Shown here piece by piece: positions 47,201-54,747 of a DNA stretch of 64,000 nucleotides (within the stretch, counting starts at the first letter, position 1; each line of letters begins with the position of its first letter). Position numbers and translations under genes: made by a program. This DNA comes from Variovorax paradoxus (GTDB taxonomy: Bacteria > Pseudomonadota > Gammaproteobacteria > Burkholderiales > Burkholderiaceae_C), in NCBI RefSeq assembly GCF_030815975.1, contig NZ_JAUSXL010000002.1:3336501-3400500 (forward strand), in the 5' to 3' direction. Below the pieces are notes generated by a model, which was not told where the DNA came from, ran no database searches, and worked only from the letters and a program-made list of their open reading frames with translations.

Positions 47201-47472
47201 CCGCCATCCCCGCCATGCGCTGCGACGGAGGCGTCGTTGAGCCCGCCAGCGCCGCCGCTGCCGTTGCTGCCACCGGTGCCCGCGTGCAGCGCGCTGTCCA
47301 CAGGCTGGCCACCCGCGCCGCCCTCGGCCAGCGTCGAGCCGGCACTCAGGCACAGCACCGCCATGGCGACGGCACGCACACCAGCCGACCGCGCGTGGCC
47401 GCGTGCGATTTCGGGCGCGGCCACCCATGCGCCGAGCGCCGGATTCCAGAGGGTTCGGAATGTCTTGTTCAT
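44236..47472 (-). CDS. Autotransporter with Gly-rich passenger and Pro-Ala linker
   Basis: A 1078-residue outer-membrane autotransporter. It begins with an extended signal region (MNKTFRTLWNPALGAWVAAPE), cleaved after SAGSTLA. The passenger (about 45-640) is full of GGAGG-type repeats, then one autotransporter beta-strand repeat (TLTLAGANTYSGGTNVAAGTLR). A long Pro then Pro-Ala-Pro linker follows, and the last 280 or so residues form the beta-barrel, ending in KIRW with the expected aromatic terminus. Such proteins are adhesins or surface biofilm proteins. The protein starts at 47472, where the extended signal begins. GC-rich repeats make assembly errors possible here. Confidence 0.88.
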   Translation of the reverse strand: MNKTFRTLWNPALGAWVAAPEIARGHARSAGVRAVAMAVLCLSAGSTLAEGGAGGQPVDSALHAGTGGSNGSGGAGGLNDASVAAHGGDGGSSTDAGVTAGSAADIGAFGGATAGAGGAAGSSSTVVSPGVLQGASGGAGESQTGDFSNGNGYGGGGGGGYYGFLMGSGTIASWGSYTGGSGGAGGNGYWAAGGGGAGGYGSTLIGLVNNYDAAGTSTGGAGGKGGDAYSQAGGGGSGGGGFFISAATPGLGFGNSGTLAGGAGGAGGSELLPARSNAAGGGGGAGGAGATLAGSTLAVTNVGQITGGAGGAGGTGGGGAGGTGAPGSGGDGGAGLLSTGSSATIANSGTIAGGAGGIGGANSNGGAGGAHGAGGAGVTGANLSIANSGTISGGLGGDGATRASAVSFTGGSSNSLTVNAGSSMLGAIAIQSGASASIIAGADGLSLGNALLLGGTGTIDTNGHGMGWSGPISGTGDLVKVGAGTLTLAGANTYSGGTNVAAGTLRAGAADTFSSASAFTVGAGATLDLAGHSQTIASMTSSGTVSLLSGTPGATLTVRGPWVGNDGTLRLGTALGTSASLSDRLILSGCTAIASGSTNIQITNLGGLGALTIGSGIEVVTAMNGATTTAQTTRDAFRLAGGHVDAGAYEYRLHAADATGAGENWYLRSGIIVAPPPPPPPPPPPPPPPPPPPPPAPPAPPAPPAPPAPPAPPAPPAPPAPPAPPGDGGAPPPSGGEPPRSADGGTPPAAAGVTVPTYRAEVPLYAALPEQFRQSNLAMVGNLHQRVGDDGAAGLATATPEQGYRQGWARVISTDRTIGQAGTVSPVSKGRLTGFQAGNDLWADPSWRVGIYVGQLEGDMRVNGFARGVQGYAVGSSDLRSQYLGAYATWKNDSGLYVDGVLQAGRHRYTAATTLGSAGSGKGHSLLASIEVGQGFRISPEWIVEPQLQLVHQRVSLDDAGIIGAVVQQHSHSGWLVRAGVRVKGEMTTSAGPLQPYARLNLYRSSSGTDVTRFVGPAAYTDIASRTGGTSTELAAGATLQLTQSMSLYGEVGKFWASGGDARVKSGLNASLGLKIRW
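45298..45450. repeat. Tandem 9-bp repeats encoding the Pro-Ala linker
   Basis: Within the autotransporter a GGCGCCGGAGGT-like sequence repeats in units of 9 bp, each encoding Pro-Ala-Pro (or Ala-Pro-Pro), next to a pure Pro run from GGCGGT-type repeats. Because the unit is a multiple of 3, copy changes alter linker length without breaking the frame. It is a likely variable-number region. Confidence 0.7.
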
Positions 47473-47734
47473 GGATTTACCTTTTTCACGGCTTGTTTTC
47501 CCAAGTGATGTGCCAGCTGGCGTTGCTCGTCGTCCATGCCGGACCCAAGCGCCTTCGCCCGTGAAATCACTGTAGGAATTGCGCCGCCTGCGCACATGGG
47601 CGGTGCGCCCCTTCTGGCGGGAGACAAGCGTCCCCGCCCGTGCACGGCGCAACCATGACAAAGCGCCTGCCAGCCAAGGCCGGCTTGCCTCTTGTCCTAC
47701 AGGCGCCGCGCCGCCCAGCCGCGAGGATCGGGGC

Positions 47735-48082
47735 ATGAGCAAATCGATGATCTTTGCGTGGGTGGGCGCGGCCGCCTGCTGCGCAGCCGCCACCGCGATG
47801 GCGGAGCCGGTGAAACTGCCCGTCGACAGCGACGACAAGGGCACGGTCTACGTGGCGCCGAACGTCAATTCCACCGAAACCTCGGCCTACACCAAGGGCG
47901 CGACGATCGGCGTGCAGCGGCCCGACGGGAGCGGGAGCTACATCGGCACCGACACTTCCACGCCGCGGCCCACCTACTCGCTGGGCGCGAGCACGGGCGG
48001 CAACGTGTCGCTCACGGGCGGCGTGCTGACGGATGGCAAGGCCAACAACGGCGTGAAGGCCGGTGTGACCATCAAGTACTGA
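47735..48082 (+). CDS. Secreted small protein of unknown function
   Basis: A 115-residue protein with a Sec signal (about 1-23, cleavage after ATAMA) and a mature part rich in Gly, Ser, Thr and Val (GKANNGVKAGVTIKY at the end). It is divergent from the autotransporter, with a 262-bp gap. I see no domain or metal motif. It may be a periplasmic or surface accessory protein; a partner role for the autotransporter is only a guess from position. Confidence 0.65.
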   Translation: MSKSMIFAWVGAAACCAAATAMAEPVKLPVDSDDKGTVYVAPNVNSTETSAYTKGATIGVQRPDGSGSYIGTDTSTPRPTYSLGASTGGNVSLTGGVLTDGKANNGVKAGVTIKY

Positions 48083-48110
48083 TCAGGTACCGATCTTCTT
48101 CAGCAGAGGT

Positions 48111-48575
48111 TCAGACGAAGGTGCCGTACACGATGAATCCATCGTGCGTGGCAACCTTGTCGTAGAGCGCGCGCCCGGCGGTGTTGGTCGCGTGCGTCTG
48201 CCAGTACAGGCGGTGCGCGCCCACGCCCTTGACGTGCGCGCAGACGCCTTCGATCAAATGCCGCCCCACGCCACGGCCGCGCTCCGACGGCAGCGTGAAC
48301 AGGTCCTGCAGGTAGCAGTTCGGCTCGATGCGCGTGGTGCTGCGGTGAAAGAGATAGTGGGTGAGGCCCACCAGCTGGCCGTTGCGCTCGGCCACCAGCG
48401 CGTGCACCGGCTCGTAGGCATCGAAGAAGCGCTGCCAGGTCACCCGCGTGATCTCGTCGGGCAGGGCCGTGGGGCCCTCACGCTGGTAGAAGGCGTTGTA
48501 GCCGTCCCATAGCGGCTTCCATGCCGCGTAGTCGTCCGGTGCCGGAGGGCGGATCAGGAGGGAAGAGGTCGTCAT
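48111..48575 (-). CDS. GNAT family acetyltransferase
   Basis: A 154-residue N-acetyltransferase. The acetyl-CoA motif A reads LPSERGRGVGRHLIEGV (about 102-118) and the C-terminal strand is ATNTAGRALYDKVA. The start MTTSSLLIRP at 48575 gives the normal length for this group. It lies at the 5' side of the FAD oxidoreductase gene on the same strand. The substrate is not recognisable. Confidence 0.82.
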   Translation of the reverse strand: MTTSSLLIRPPAPDDYAAWKPLWDGYNAFYQREGPTALPDEITRVTWQRFFDAYEPVHALVAERNGQLVGLTHYLFHRSTTRIEPNCYLQDLFTLPSERGRGVGRHLIEGVCAHVKGVGAHRLYWQTHATNTAGRALYDKVATHDGFIVYGTFV

Positions 48576-48641
48576 GCGTCGGTGCCTGCACGTTGAAAAC
48601 ATGCGATTGCAACACAGCCCGGCCCGGCGTGGCGGCTGCTG

Positions 48642-50090
48642 CTACTTCTCGTCGCGCAACCAATACCACTTGTAGAGCATGCGCTGGCCGATGCGCCGGA
48701 ACGGTGCGAAGGCGGGCGACTCCACCAGCCCCAGCACATTCGGAAAGGGCAGCGCGGACTTGTAGATGGGAAGCTCGAACACGTCCTTGCCCGCGTCCTT
48801 GCCGGCCACGCGCTCGGCCAGCCGCTTGCCGGCCCAGGTCGAGAAGGACACGCCGTTGCCGCCGTAGCCCACCGCATACCAGATCTTCCTGTCCGCCTCG
48901 GGCTGCGTGATCCGCGGCATCATGTCGTGGCTCATGTCGACCCAGCCCCACCACGAGTAGTCGATGCGGATGCCCGCCAGCGGCGGGAACTTGCGCGCGA
49001 TGGCGTCGGTGAGCAGCTTCAGGTGCACCGGGTGCTCGGCATCGGCGCCGCTCACCGAGCTGCGGCTGCCGATCTGCAGCCGGTTGCCCTTGAGCAGCCG
49101 GTAGTAGAAGCGCAGCGTGCGCGTGTCGGTCAGGAAGGTCAGCGACCTGAAGTTGGTGGCCTGCAGCTCGGCCTCGGTGAGCGGCCGCGTGACCACCGAG
49201 TTGGAGAGGATCGGCATGATGCGGTTCTTCAGCAGCGGGCTCAGCGCCTGCCCGGTGTAGCCGCCGGTGCACACCGCCACGCGGCGCGCGCGCACCACGC
49301 CGCCGGGCGTCTGCAGGTGGTGCACGCCGTCGATGGTCTGCCAGCCCTGCACGGGGCTCGATGTGTGCACCTTCACGCCCAGCGCACGGGCCCGGCGCAT
49401 CAGGCCGAAGGTGAACTTCAACGGGTGGATGCCCACGCCTTCGGGCTCGAACATGGCGCCGGTTGCCTCGCGCTCGTCGCAATAGTCGCGCCGCAGCTCT
49501 TCGGCAGTCAGCATGCGCGTGGCGTAGCCGAACTGCTCGCGCATCAGGCGCGCCTCGGCTTCGAGAACCGCGAGCTTTTCGGGCCGGTGCGCAAGATGGA
49601 GATGGCCGCCGTCGAAGGCGTCGCAGTCGATCTGCGTGGTGAGGTGCCTGAAGTTCTCGAAGCCGCCGCGGATCTCGGCGTCGAGCCGCCTGGCGGTGTC
49701 GAGGCCCCAGCGCTGGATCCACTGCGAGCGCTTGAGCCGGCCGCTGGCGTTCTGCCCCTGGCCGCCGCTGCGGCTGGAGCAGCCCCACGACGCCTGGTTG
49801 GCCTCGAGCACCGTGGCCTGGATGCCATGCTCCTGTGCCAGGTAGAGCGCGGTCGACATGCCGGTGGCGCCCGAGCCGATGATGGCCACGTCGACATCGA
49901 TGTCGCGCAGCAGCGGGCCGTCGTCCTCGGGCGGCGTGCCGGCGCTGGCCACCCACCAGGTGGGCGCATAGGCGCGGCCTGCGCCGGGGTCGGGCGCGAC
50001 CAGCGGGTCGTAGCGCGGGTCGTAGGGCCGGCTCGCGGATTGCTGCTGCGGTTGCGAGGCGGAGAAGGAGGCGGTGCCGGACGGGGTCAT
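48642..50090 (-). CDS. tauY: FAD-dependent amine oxidoreductase, likely taurine dehydrogenase large subunit (TauY-like)
   Basis: A 482-residue flavoprotein of the D-amino acid oxidase/PuuB-like fold. The FAD motif GSGATG lies at 72-77 with the ribose-binding Glu97; GGNGVSFSTWAG near the end is the second FAD contact. It resembles gamma-glutamylputrescine oxidase, but the neighbours decide: an NTF2-like protein upstream, a divergent MocR regulator, and TauABC. In Rhodobacter and Paracoccus the taurine dehydrogenase TauXY pairs a small protein with a large FAD subunit and deaminates taurine to sulfoacetaldehyde, giving electrons to cytochrome c. The Xsc enzyme for the next step is not in the window. 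Amine oxidase of another substrate is the alternative. Confidence 0.6.
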   Translation of the reverse strand: MTPSGTASFSASQPQQQSASRPYDPRYDPLVAPDPGAGRAYAPTWWVASAGTPPEDDGPLLRDIDVDVAIIGSGATGMSTALYLAQEHGIQATVLEANQASWGCSSRSGGQGQNASGRLKRSQWIQRWGLDTARRLDAEIRGGFENFRHLTTQIDCDAFDGGHLHLAHRPEKLAVLEAEARLMREQFGYATRMLTAEELRRDYCDEREATGAMFEPEGVGIHPLKFTFGLMRRARALGVKVHTSSPVQGWQTIDGVHHLQTPGGVVRARRVAVCTGGYTGQALSPLLKNRIMPILSNSVVTRPLTEAELQATNFRSLTFLTDTRTLRFYYRLLKGNRLQIGSRSSVSGADAEHPVHLKLLTDAIARKFPPLAGIRIDYSWWGWVDMSHDMMPRITQPEADRKIWYAVGYGGNGVSFSTWAGKRLAERVAGKDAGKDVFELPIYKSALPFPNVLGLVESPAFAPFRRIGQRMLYKWYWLRDEK

Positions 50091-50117
50091 GATGTGAAGG
50101 CTCCCGGTGCGGCGGGC

Positions 50118-50516
50118 CTAGCGGGCCGCCGGCAGGGTGGGGCGGGCCTTGCGGAACACGTTCTTCAGGTGGATCTTTGCGCCCCTGAAGGTGAAGACGT
50201 CGATGCCATCGGTCTCGATGCGGCTGCCGTCGGCCGCGGTGCCCGTGAAGGTCCACTGCGAGGTGCCGAAATCGCCGTGCACGAAATGGCGGCCATCGAT
50301 CCATTGCGCATCGGGCACCGCCTGCCATGCCGCCGCGAAGGCCTTGCGCACCGCCTCGGTGCCCACGTGGCGGGTGCCGCAGGCCTCGGGTCCGGCGGCG
50401 GTCTGGAAGATGCAGTCCTCGGTCATGAAGCTCATCAGCGCGTCGATGTCGTGGCGGTTCCAGGCGTCGCTGAAGGCGGCGAGGGTGTCGGTGGTCACGG
50501 CAGTGGAGGAAGGCAT
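50118..50516 (-). CDS. tauX: SnoaL/NTF2-like protein, possible taurine dehydrogenase small subunit (TauX-like)
   Basis: A 132-residue single-domain protein of the NTF2/SnoaL-like alpha-beta cone fold, typical length for the family. It starts MPSSTAVTTDTLAAFSDAWNR; FVHGDFGTSQWTFTGTAADG is the conserved core, with His and Asp residues lining the pocket. It lies 27 bp upstream of the FAD oxidoreductase on the same strand. Small NTF2-like proteins accompany the FAD subunit in the taurine dehydrogenase pair, which is why I use this name. If the pair is not taurine dehydrogenase, the protein may be an enzyme or a binding subunit. Confidence 0.5.
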   Translation of the reverse strand: MPSSTAVTTDTLAAFSDAWNRHDIDALMSFMTEDCIFQTAAGPEACGTRHVGTEAVRKAFAAAWQAVPDAQWIDGRHFVHGDFGTSQWTFTGTAADGSRIETDGIDVFTFRGAKIHLKNVFRKARPTLPAAR

Positions 50517-50653
50517 TGCGGTCACGCGGGAACTCCGGAAATTGATGCGGCAAGCGTAGGCAGCCGCCCGCCGGCGCGATAGGGCCAGTTGGGAAGATTC
50601 GACCAAGCCAGAGCACCACGGACCGTGTGCGCTGCCCTAAACTGCGGCGCACC

Positions 50654-52177
50654 ATGCCCCCGAATCCGCGAGCCACCCAGTGGGCGCAGCTCTTCGCACT
50701 GCCCGATCAACCGGCGCTGCCGCTGCAGGCCCGCCTGCGCGCCGCCGTGGTGCAGGCCATCCTCGAAGAACACCTGGCGCCCGGCGCGCCGCTGCCTTCG
50801 TCGCGCGAGCTTGCGGCGCTGCTGGGCCTGAGCCGCAACACCGTGACCTCGGCCTACCTGCAGCTGATCGACGAAGGCTTTCTGGAAGCGCGTCCGCGCA
50901 GCGGGGTGTTCGTGGCGCACGATGCCCGTCCGCTGTCGGCCGTGCGCGCCGAGCCGCTGGTGGGCCGCAGCGGGCAGGCGAGCCAGCCGCCCGACTGGTC
51001 GGATCGCGTGCTGCGCTCGCTGGTCGACAAGCCCACGCTGTCGAAGCCCGACCACTGGCGCGACTATCCATACCCGTTCGTCTACGGCAACCACGACCCG
51101 CAGCTGTTTCCCACCGAAGACTTTCGCGAGTGCTGCGCGCGCAGCCTGGCGCGCTCGCAGCTGCCGCACTGGACGCCCGACTTCGAGACCGACGACGTGC
51201 CCGATCTGATCGAGCAGATCCGCACGCGGCTGCTGCCCAAGCGTGGGGTATTTGCGCTCAAGGAAGAGATCCTGGTCACGATGGGCGCGCAGCATGCCTA
51301 CTACCTGCTGGCCGAGGCGCTGTTCGACGAGCAGACGCGCGTGGGGCTGGAGGAGCCGGGCCATCCGCATGCGCGCAACAGCTTCTCGCTGCGGCAGCCG
51401 AAGTGGGTGGAGGTGAATGTCGATGAAGACGGGCTGGTGGTCGATGCACTGCCGGCGGCCGACTACCTGTTCGTTACGCCCTCGCACCAAAGCCCCACGA
51501 CCGCGACGCTGAGCCTCGAACGCCGGCAGTGGCTGCTGCGCAAGGCCGAGCTGCAGGACTTCGTGATCATCGAGGACGACTACGAGGCGGAGAACCTGTA
51601 CGAAGGCACGCCCATGCCCGCGCTCAAGAGCCTGGACAAGACGGGGCGGGTGATCTACGTGGGGTCGGTGTCCAAGAGCTTGTCGCCGGCCTTGCGGCTG
51701 GGCTTCATCGTGGCGCCGCGTGCGTTGATCAAGGAGCTGCGCGTGATCCGGCATGCGATGGTTCGGCACCCGAGCGCCTTCCTGCAGCACGCGTATGCGC
51801 TGTTTCTCTCGCTGGGGCACCACGAGTCGCATGCGCGGCGCGTGAACCACGCGATGCAGGAGCGGCTTGCGCTGGCCGCCCAGGCGCTGCGCGAGCACCT
51901 GCCCGATTTCGAGTTCCGGCTGCCCTCGGGCGGAGCTTCGATCTGGGTGCAGGCGCCGACGTGGGTGGATGCGACGGAGCTGTCGTTGATGGCCCGCAAC
52001 CATGGGGTGCTGATCGAGGCGGGCGATGTGTTCTTTGCGAAGCCGCCTTATCCGTGCCCGTTCTTTCGGCTGCGGTTGTCGTCCATTGCTGCGGGGCAGA
52101 TTCCGTTGGGGATTCGGGCTTTGGGGGTGGCGGTTGAGGAACTGGCGTTGGCTCGGGGGGAGGTGAGGGCGCATTGA
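50654..52177 (+). CDS. tauR: MocR-family PLP-binding regulator (TauR-like)
   Basis: A 507-residue fusion of an N-terminal GntR winged HTH (about 20-95, with LPSSRELAALLGLSRNT) and an aminotransferase class I domain. The PLP lysine is Lys341 in GSVSKSLSP. The domain is probably a sensor, since MocR regulators are rarely active aminotransferases. It is divergent from the TauX/TauY-like genes with a 137-bp gap, and tauABC lie 750 bp downstream. TauR of Rhodobacter capsulatus is a MocR protein that activates taurine genes, and this layout resembles it. Other MocR regulators control GABA or pyridoxine genes, so the identification depends on context. Confidence 0.65.
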   Translation: MPPNPRATQWAQLFALPDQPALPLQARLRAAVVQAILEEHLAPGAPLPSSRELAALLGLSRNTVTSAYLQLIDEGFLEARPRSGVFVAHDARPLSAVRAEPLVGRSGQASQPPDWSDRVLRSLVDKPTLSKPDHWRDYPYPFVYGNHDPQLFPTEDFRECCARSLARSQLPHWTPDFETDDVPDLIEQIRTRLLPKRGVFALKEEILVTMGAQHAYYLLAEALFDEQTRVGLEEPGHPHARNSFSLRQPKWVEVNVDEDGLVVDALPAADYLFVTPSHQSPTTATLSLERRQWLLRKAELQDFVIIEDDYEAENLYEGTPMPALKSLDKTGRVIYVGSVSKSLSPALRLGFIVAPRALIKELRVIRHAMVRHPSAFLQHAYALFLSLGHHESHARRVNHAMQERLALAAQALREHLPDFEFRLPSGGASIWVQAPTWVDATELSLMARNHGVLIEAGDVFFAKPPYPCPFFRLRLSSIAAGQIPLGIRALGVAVEELALARGEVRAH

Positions 52178-52927
52178 TTTGTTTTGTTTTGGGTTCGGGG
52201 GCCGGGATTCCGCCCGGCGGCGGCCTCACTTTCTTTTGCTTCGCCAAAAGAAAGTAAGCAAAGAAAAGGCGACCCCACTGTCTGCGACCCTTCGCTTCGC
52301 TGCGGGCAACCTGCGGTGCTCACGTTTCGCGGGGTCTCGCCCAAACTCGCTTCGCTCAGACAAGGGCGAGCCCTGATCCGCGAAACGCTCCGCTCCTCGG
52401 CGCAGCCAGAGGGGAGGGCAGACCACACGGGCCTTTGCTTCGCTCGGCCACCAGGCCACCGCGGCGCTGCGCGCCGCGGTGGTTGGTATCGGCTGTTGGT
52501 ATTGGCTGTTGGTATTGGGGCCGAGCGAAGCAAAGGCCACCCGCTCCCACCCCTTCTGTATGCGCCGAGGAGCGGAGCGTTTCGCGGATCAGGGCCGCAG
52601 CTGTTCGAGCGAAGCGAGTTCTGCGGACCCCGCGAAACGCGAGCACCGCAGGTTGCCCCGTAGCGCAGCGAAGGGGTCGCAGACAGTAGGGGTCGCCTTT
52701 CTTTGCTTACTTTCTTTGGCGAAGCAAAGAAAGTGAGTCGCCCGCCGGGGCGAGTCCCGGCCCCGGAACAAAAAAAACGCACCTCCCCCGTGCACACCAA
52801 CAGGCATCGCACCAGAACAAGGGTATTCACCGACAAGCTGGCTCCATACCACCCACAACGCTGGTACTTCCTGCAAAGAGACAACAGGTGCAAAGTCCGC
52901 CCAGACCCATCCACAGGAGAAAACAGA
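52178..52927. repeat. Gene-free region with a 579-bp inverted repeat
   Basis: This 750-bp spacer between MocR and tauA holds no convincing gene. From 52193 to 52771 it is one large imperfect palindrome with arms of about 280 bp: the outer parts match as GTTCGGGGGCCGGGA and its mirror near 52757-52771, and the arms carry CACTTTCTTTTGCTTCGCC, GCAACCTGCGGTGCTC and their mirror images. The centre near 52450-52480 is itself a GC-rich palindrome, and a 13-bp unit TTGGTATTGGCTG repeats about three times at 52483-52521. The last 150 bp probably hold the tauA promoter. Similar palindromes seem to be dispersed in Variovorax-type genomes; it could be a decayed mobile element or a structural element. Confidence 0.8.
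52483..52521. repeat. 13-bp tandem repeats at the palindrome centre
   Basis: Three near-identical units TTGGTATTGGCTG-like (52483-52495, 52496-52508, 52509-52521) follow the central GC-rich hairpin. They break the symmetry of the big palindrome and could differ in number between strains. Confidence 0.7.
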
Positions 52928-53953
52928 ATGACCATGCCCCGACGTCTTTCCCTGAAACGCGCAGCGCTCGCAGCCGCCGCGATGCTGATGTTGATGAGCA
53001 GCGGCGGCGCCGCATTCGCGCAGCAGGCCAAGGAGCTCACCTTCGCCCACCAGGACATGCTGGTCCCCCTGCGCCTGGTCATGGAATCGGGCGAGGTCGA
53101 AAAAGCCACGGGCTACAAGATCAACTGGCGCATGTTCTCGGGCGGCGGCGACGTGATCCGGGCCATGGCGTCGGGCGACGTGCAGATGGGCGAAACCGGC
53201 TCCAGCCCGCTCACGGCCGCGGCCAGCCAAGGGCAGGACATCAAGCTGTTCTGGATCTCGGCCGACATCGCCAACGCCGAGGCGCTGGTTGCGCGCAATG
53301 CATCGGGCATCAACAGCATGAAGGACCTGGCCGGCAAGAAGGTGGCCACGCCATTCGTCTCGACTGCGCACTACCAGCTCATGGCCGGCATGAAGATGGA
53401 CGGCGTCGACCCCAAGAGCGTCAACGTGATGAACATGCGCCCGCCCGAGATCGCGGCGGCCTGGGAGCGCGGCGACATCGACGCCACGTTCATCTGGGAC
53501 CCGGTGCTCTCCAGGATCAAGGGCACGGGCAAGACCATCGCCACCTCGGGCAGCATCGGCAAGCGCGGCGCGCCCACCTTCGAGGGCATCGTGGTCAACG
53601 CCAAGTGGGCCGCGGCCAACGAGCCGTTCATGATCGCCTTCGTGAAGGCGCTCAACCGCGCCAACGAGGAATACAAGGCCAGCGGAAAGAGCTGGACGCC
53701 CGACTCGCCGCAGACCAAGGCCATGGCCAAGTGGACCAAGGCCGACCCCAAGGACGTGTCGGCCGCAATGGCGCTCTACACCTTTCCGACCATGGCTGAA
53801 CAGGTCTCGCCCACGTGGCTGGGCGGTGGCGCGGCCAAGGCGATGGCGGGCACGGCGGCGTTCCTGAAGGAGCAGGGCCGGGTGCAGGAGGTCAAGCCCG
53901 ACTACAGCGCCTTCGTGACCACGGCCTACGTCGAGAAAGCCATGGGAAAGTAG
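52928..53953 (+). CDS. tauA: Taurine ABC importer binding protein
   Basis: A 341-residue periplasmic binding protein of the TauA/SsuA group, with a Sec signal (about 1-31, cleavage after AFA) and mature start [16 protein letters not shown]. Conserved parts are [16 protein letters not shown] and [11 protein letters not shown]. TauA-type proteins bind taurine or other sulfonates. It opens tauABC, which follows with a 5-bp gap and then overlaps. Taurine specificity is supported by the TauXYR-like neighbours but is not proven. Confidence 0.85.
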   Translation: MTMPRRLSLKRAALAAAAMLMLMSSGGAAFAQQAKELTFAHQDMLVPLRLVMESGEVEKATGYKINWRMFSGGGDVIRAMASGDVQMGETGSSPLTAAASQGQDIKLFWISADIANAEALVARNASGINSMKDLAGKKVATPFVSTAHYQLMAGMKMDGVDPKSVNVMNMRPPEIAAAWERGDIDATFIWDPVLSRIKGTGKTIATSGSIGKRGAPTFEGIVVNAKWAAANEPFMIAFVKALNRANEEYKASGKSWTPDSPQTKAMAKWTKADPKDVSAAMALYTFPTMAEQVSPTWLGGGAAKAMAGTAAFLKEQGRVQEVKPDYSAFVTTAYVEKAMGK

Positions 53954-53958
53954 GCCGC

Positions 53959-54747
53959 ATGCCCACGCTCGACATTCGCGACCTCACGGTCAACTACGCC
54001 GTCAAGGGCGGCACGCTGCAGGCGCTCGCGCCGGTCAACCTCACGATGCGCGACGGCGACTTCGTCGTGGCGCTCGGCGCCTCGGGCTGCGGCAAGACCA
54101 CGCTGCTCAACAGCATTGCCGGCTTCCTGCCGCCTTCCACCGGACAGATCCTGCTCGACGGCAAGCCCGTGGTCGGCCCCGGCGCCGATCGCGGCGTGGT
54201 GTTCCAGAAGCATGCGCTGATGCCCTGGCTCAACGTGCGCGACAACGTGGCGCTGGGCTTGCGCCTGGCCGGCGCCGGCAAGGCCGAGCGCGACCGCATC
54301 GCGGAAGAAAAACTCGCGCTCGTGGGCCTGCAGCAGTACGCGGAGCGCACGGTGTACGAACTCTCGGGCGGCATGCAGCAGCGCGTGGGCATTGCGCGTG
54401 CGCTGGCCAGCGACCCGGCCGTGCTGCTCATGGACGAGCCCATGGGCGCGCTCGACGCGTTCACGCGCGAACAGGTGCAGGAGATCCTGCTCAAGGCCTG
54501 GTCCAGATCGAACAAGATGGTGTTCTTCATCACCCATTCGGTCGAAGAGGCGCTGTTCCTGGCCACGCGGCTGGTCGTGATGAGCCCGAGCCCGGGGCGC
54601 ATCTCGCACGTGTACGACGAGGTTCCGTTCTCGCGCCAGTTCCTCTCGCATGGCGACTCGCGCAAGGTGAAATCGGAACCCGAATTCATCCGCATGCGCG
54701 AAGAGGTTCTTTCGATCATTCATCATCGCGAGGCTGCCCATGCCTGA
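53959..54747 (+). CDS. tauB: Taurine ABC importer ATPase
   Basis: A 262-residue ATPase of the nitrate/sulfonate/taurine class. Walker A is GASGCGKTT (40-48), signature LSGGMQQRV (135-143), Walker B LLMDEP (156-161), and the switch His lies in [12 protein letters not shown]. Its start follows the tauA stop by 5 bp and its end overlaps tauC by 8 bp. Confidence 0.9.
   Translation: MPTLDIRDLTVNYAVKGGTLQALAPVNLTMRDGDFVVALGASGCGKTTLLNSIAGFLPPSTGQILLDGKPVVGPGADRGVVFQKHALMPWLNVRDNVALGLRLAGAGKAERDRIAEEKLALVGLQQYAERTVYELSGGMQQRVGIARALASDPAVLLMDEPMGALDAFTREQVQEILLKAWSRSNKMVFFITHSVEEALFLATRLVVMSPSPGRISHVYDEVPFSRQFLSHGDSRKVKSEPEFIRMREEVLSIIHHREAAHA

Noticed and set aside
44557..47508. Long plus-strand reading frames antisense to the autotransporter, rich in Ala, Arg and Gly
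   Set aside because: They mirror the repeat-rich autotransporter and lack start context and domains.
52193..52771. Large palindrome considered as an insertion sequence or CRISPR
   Set aside because: No transposase frame, no conserved spacer pattern and no clear target duplication are visible; I list it only as an inverted repeat.
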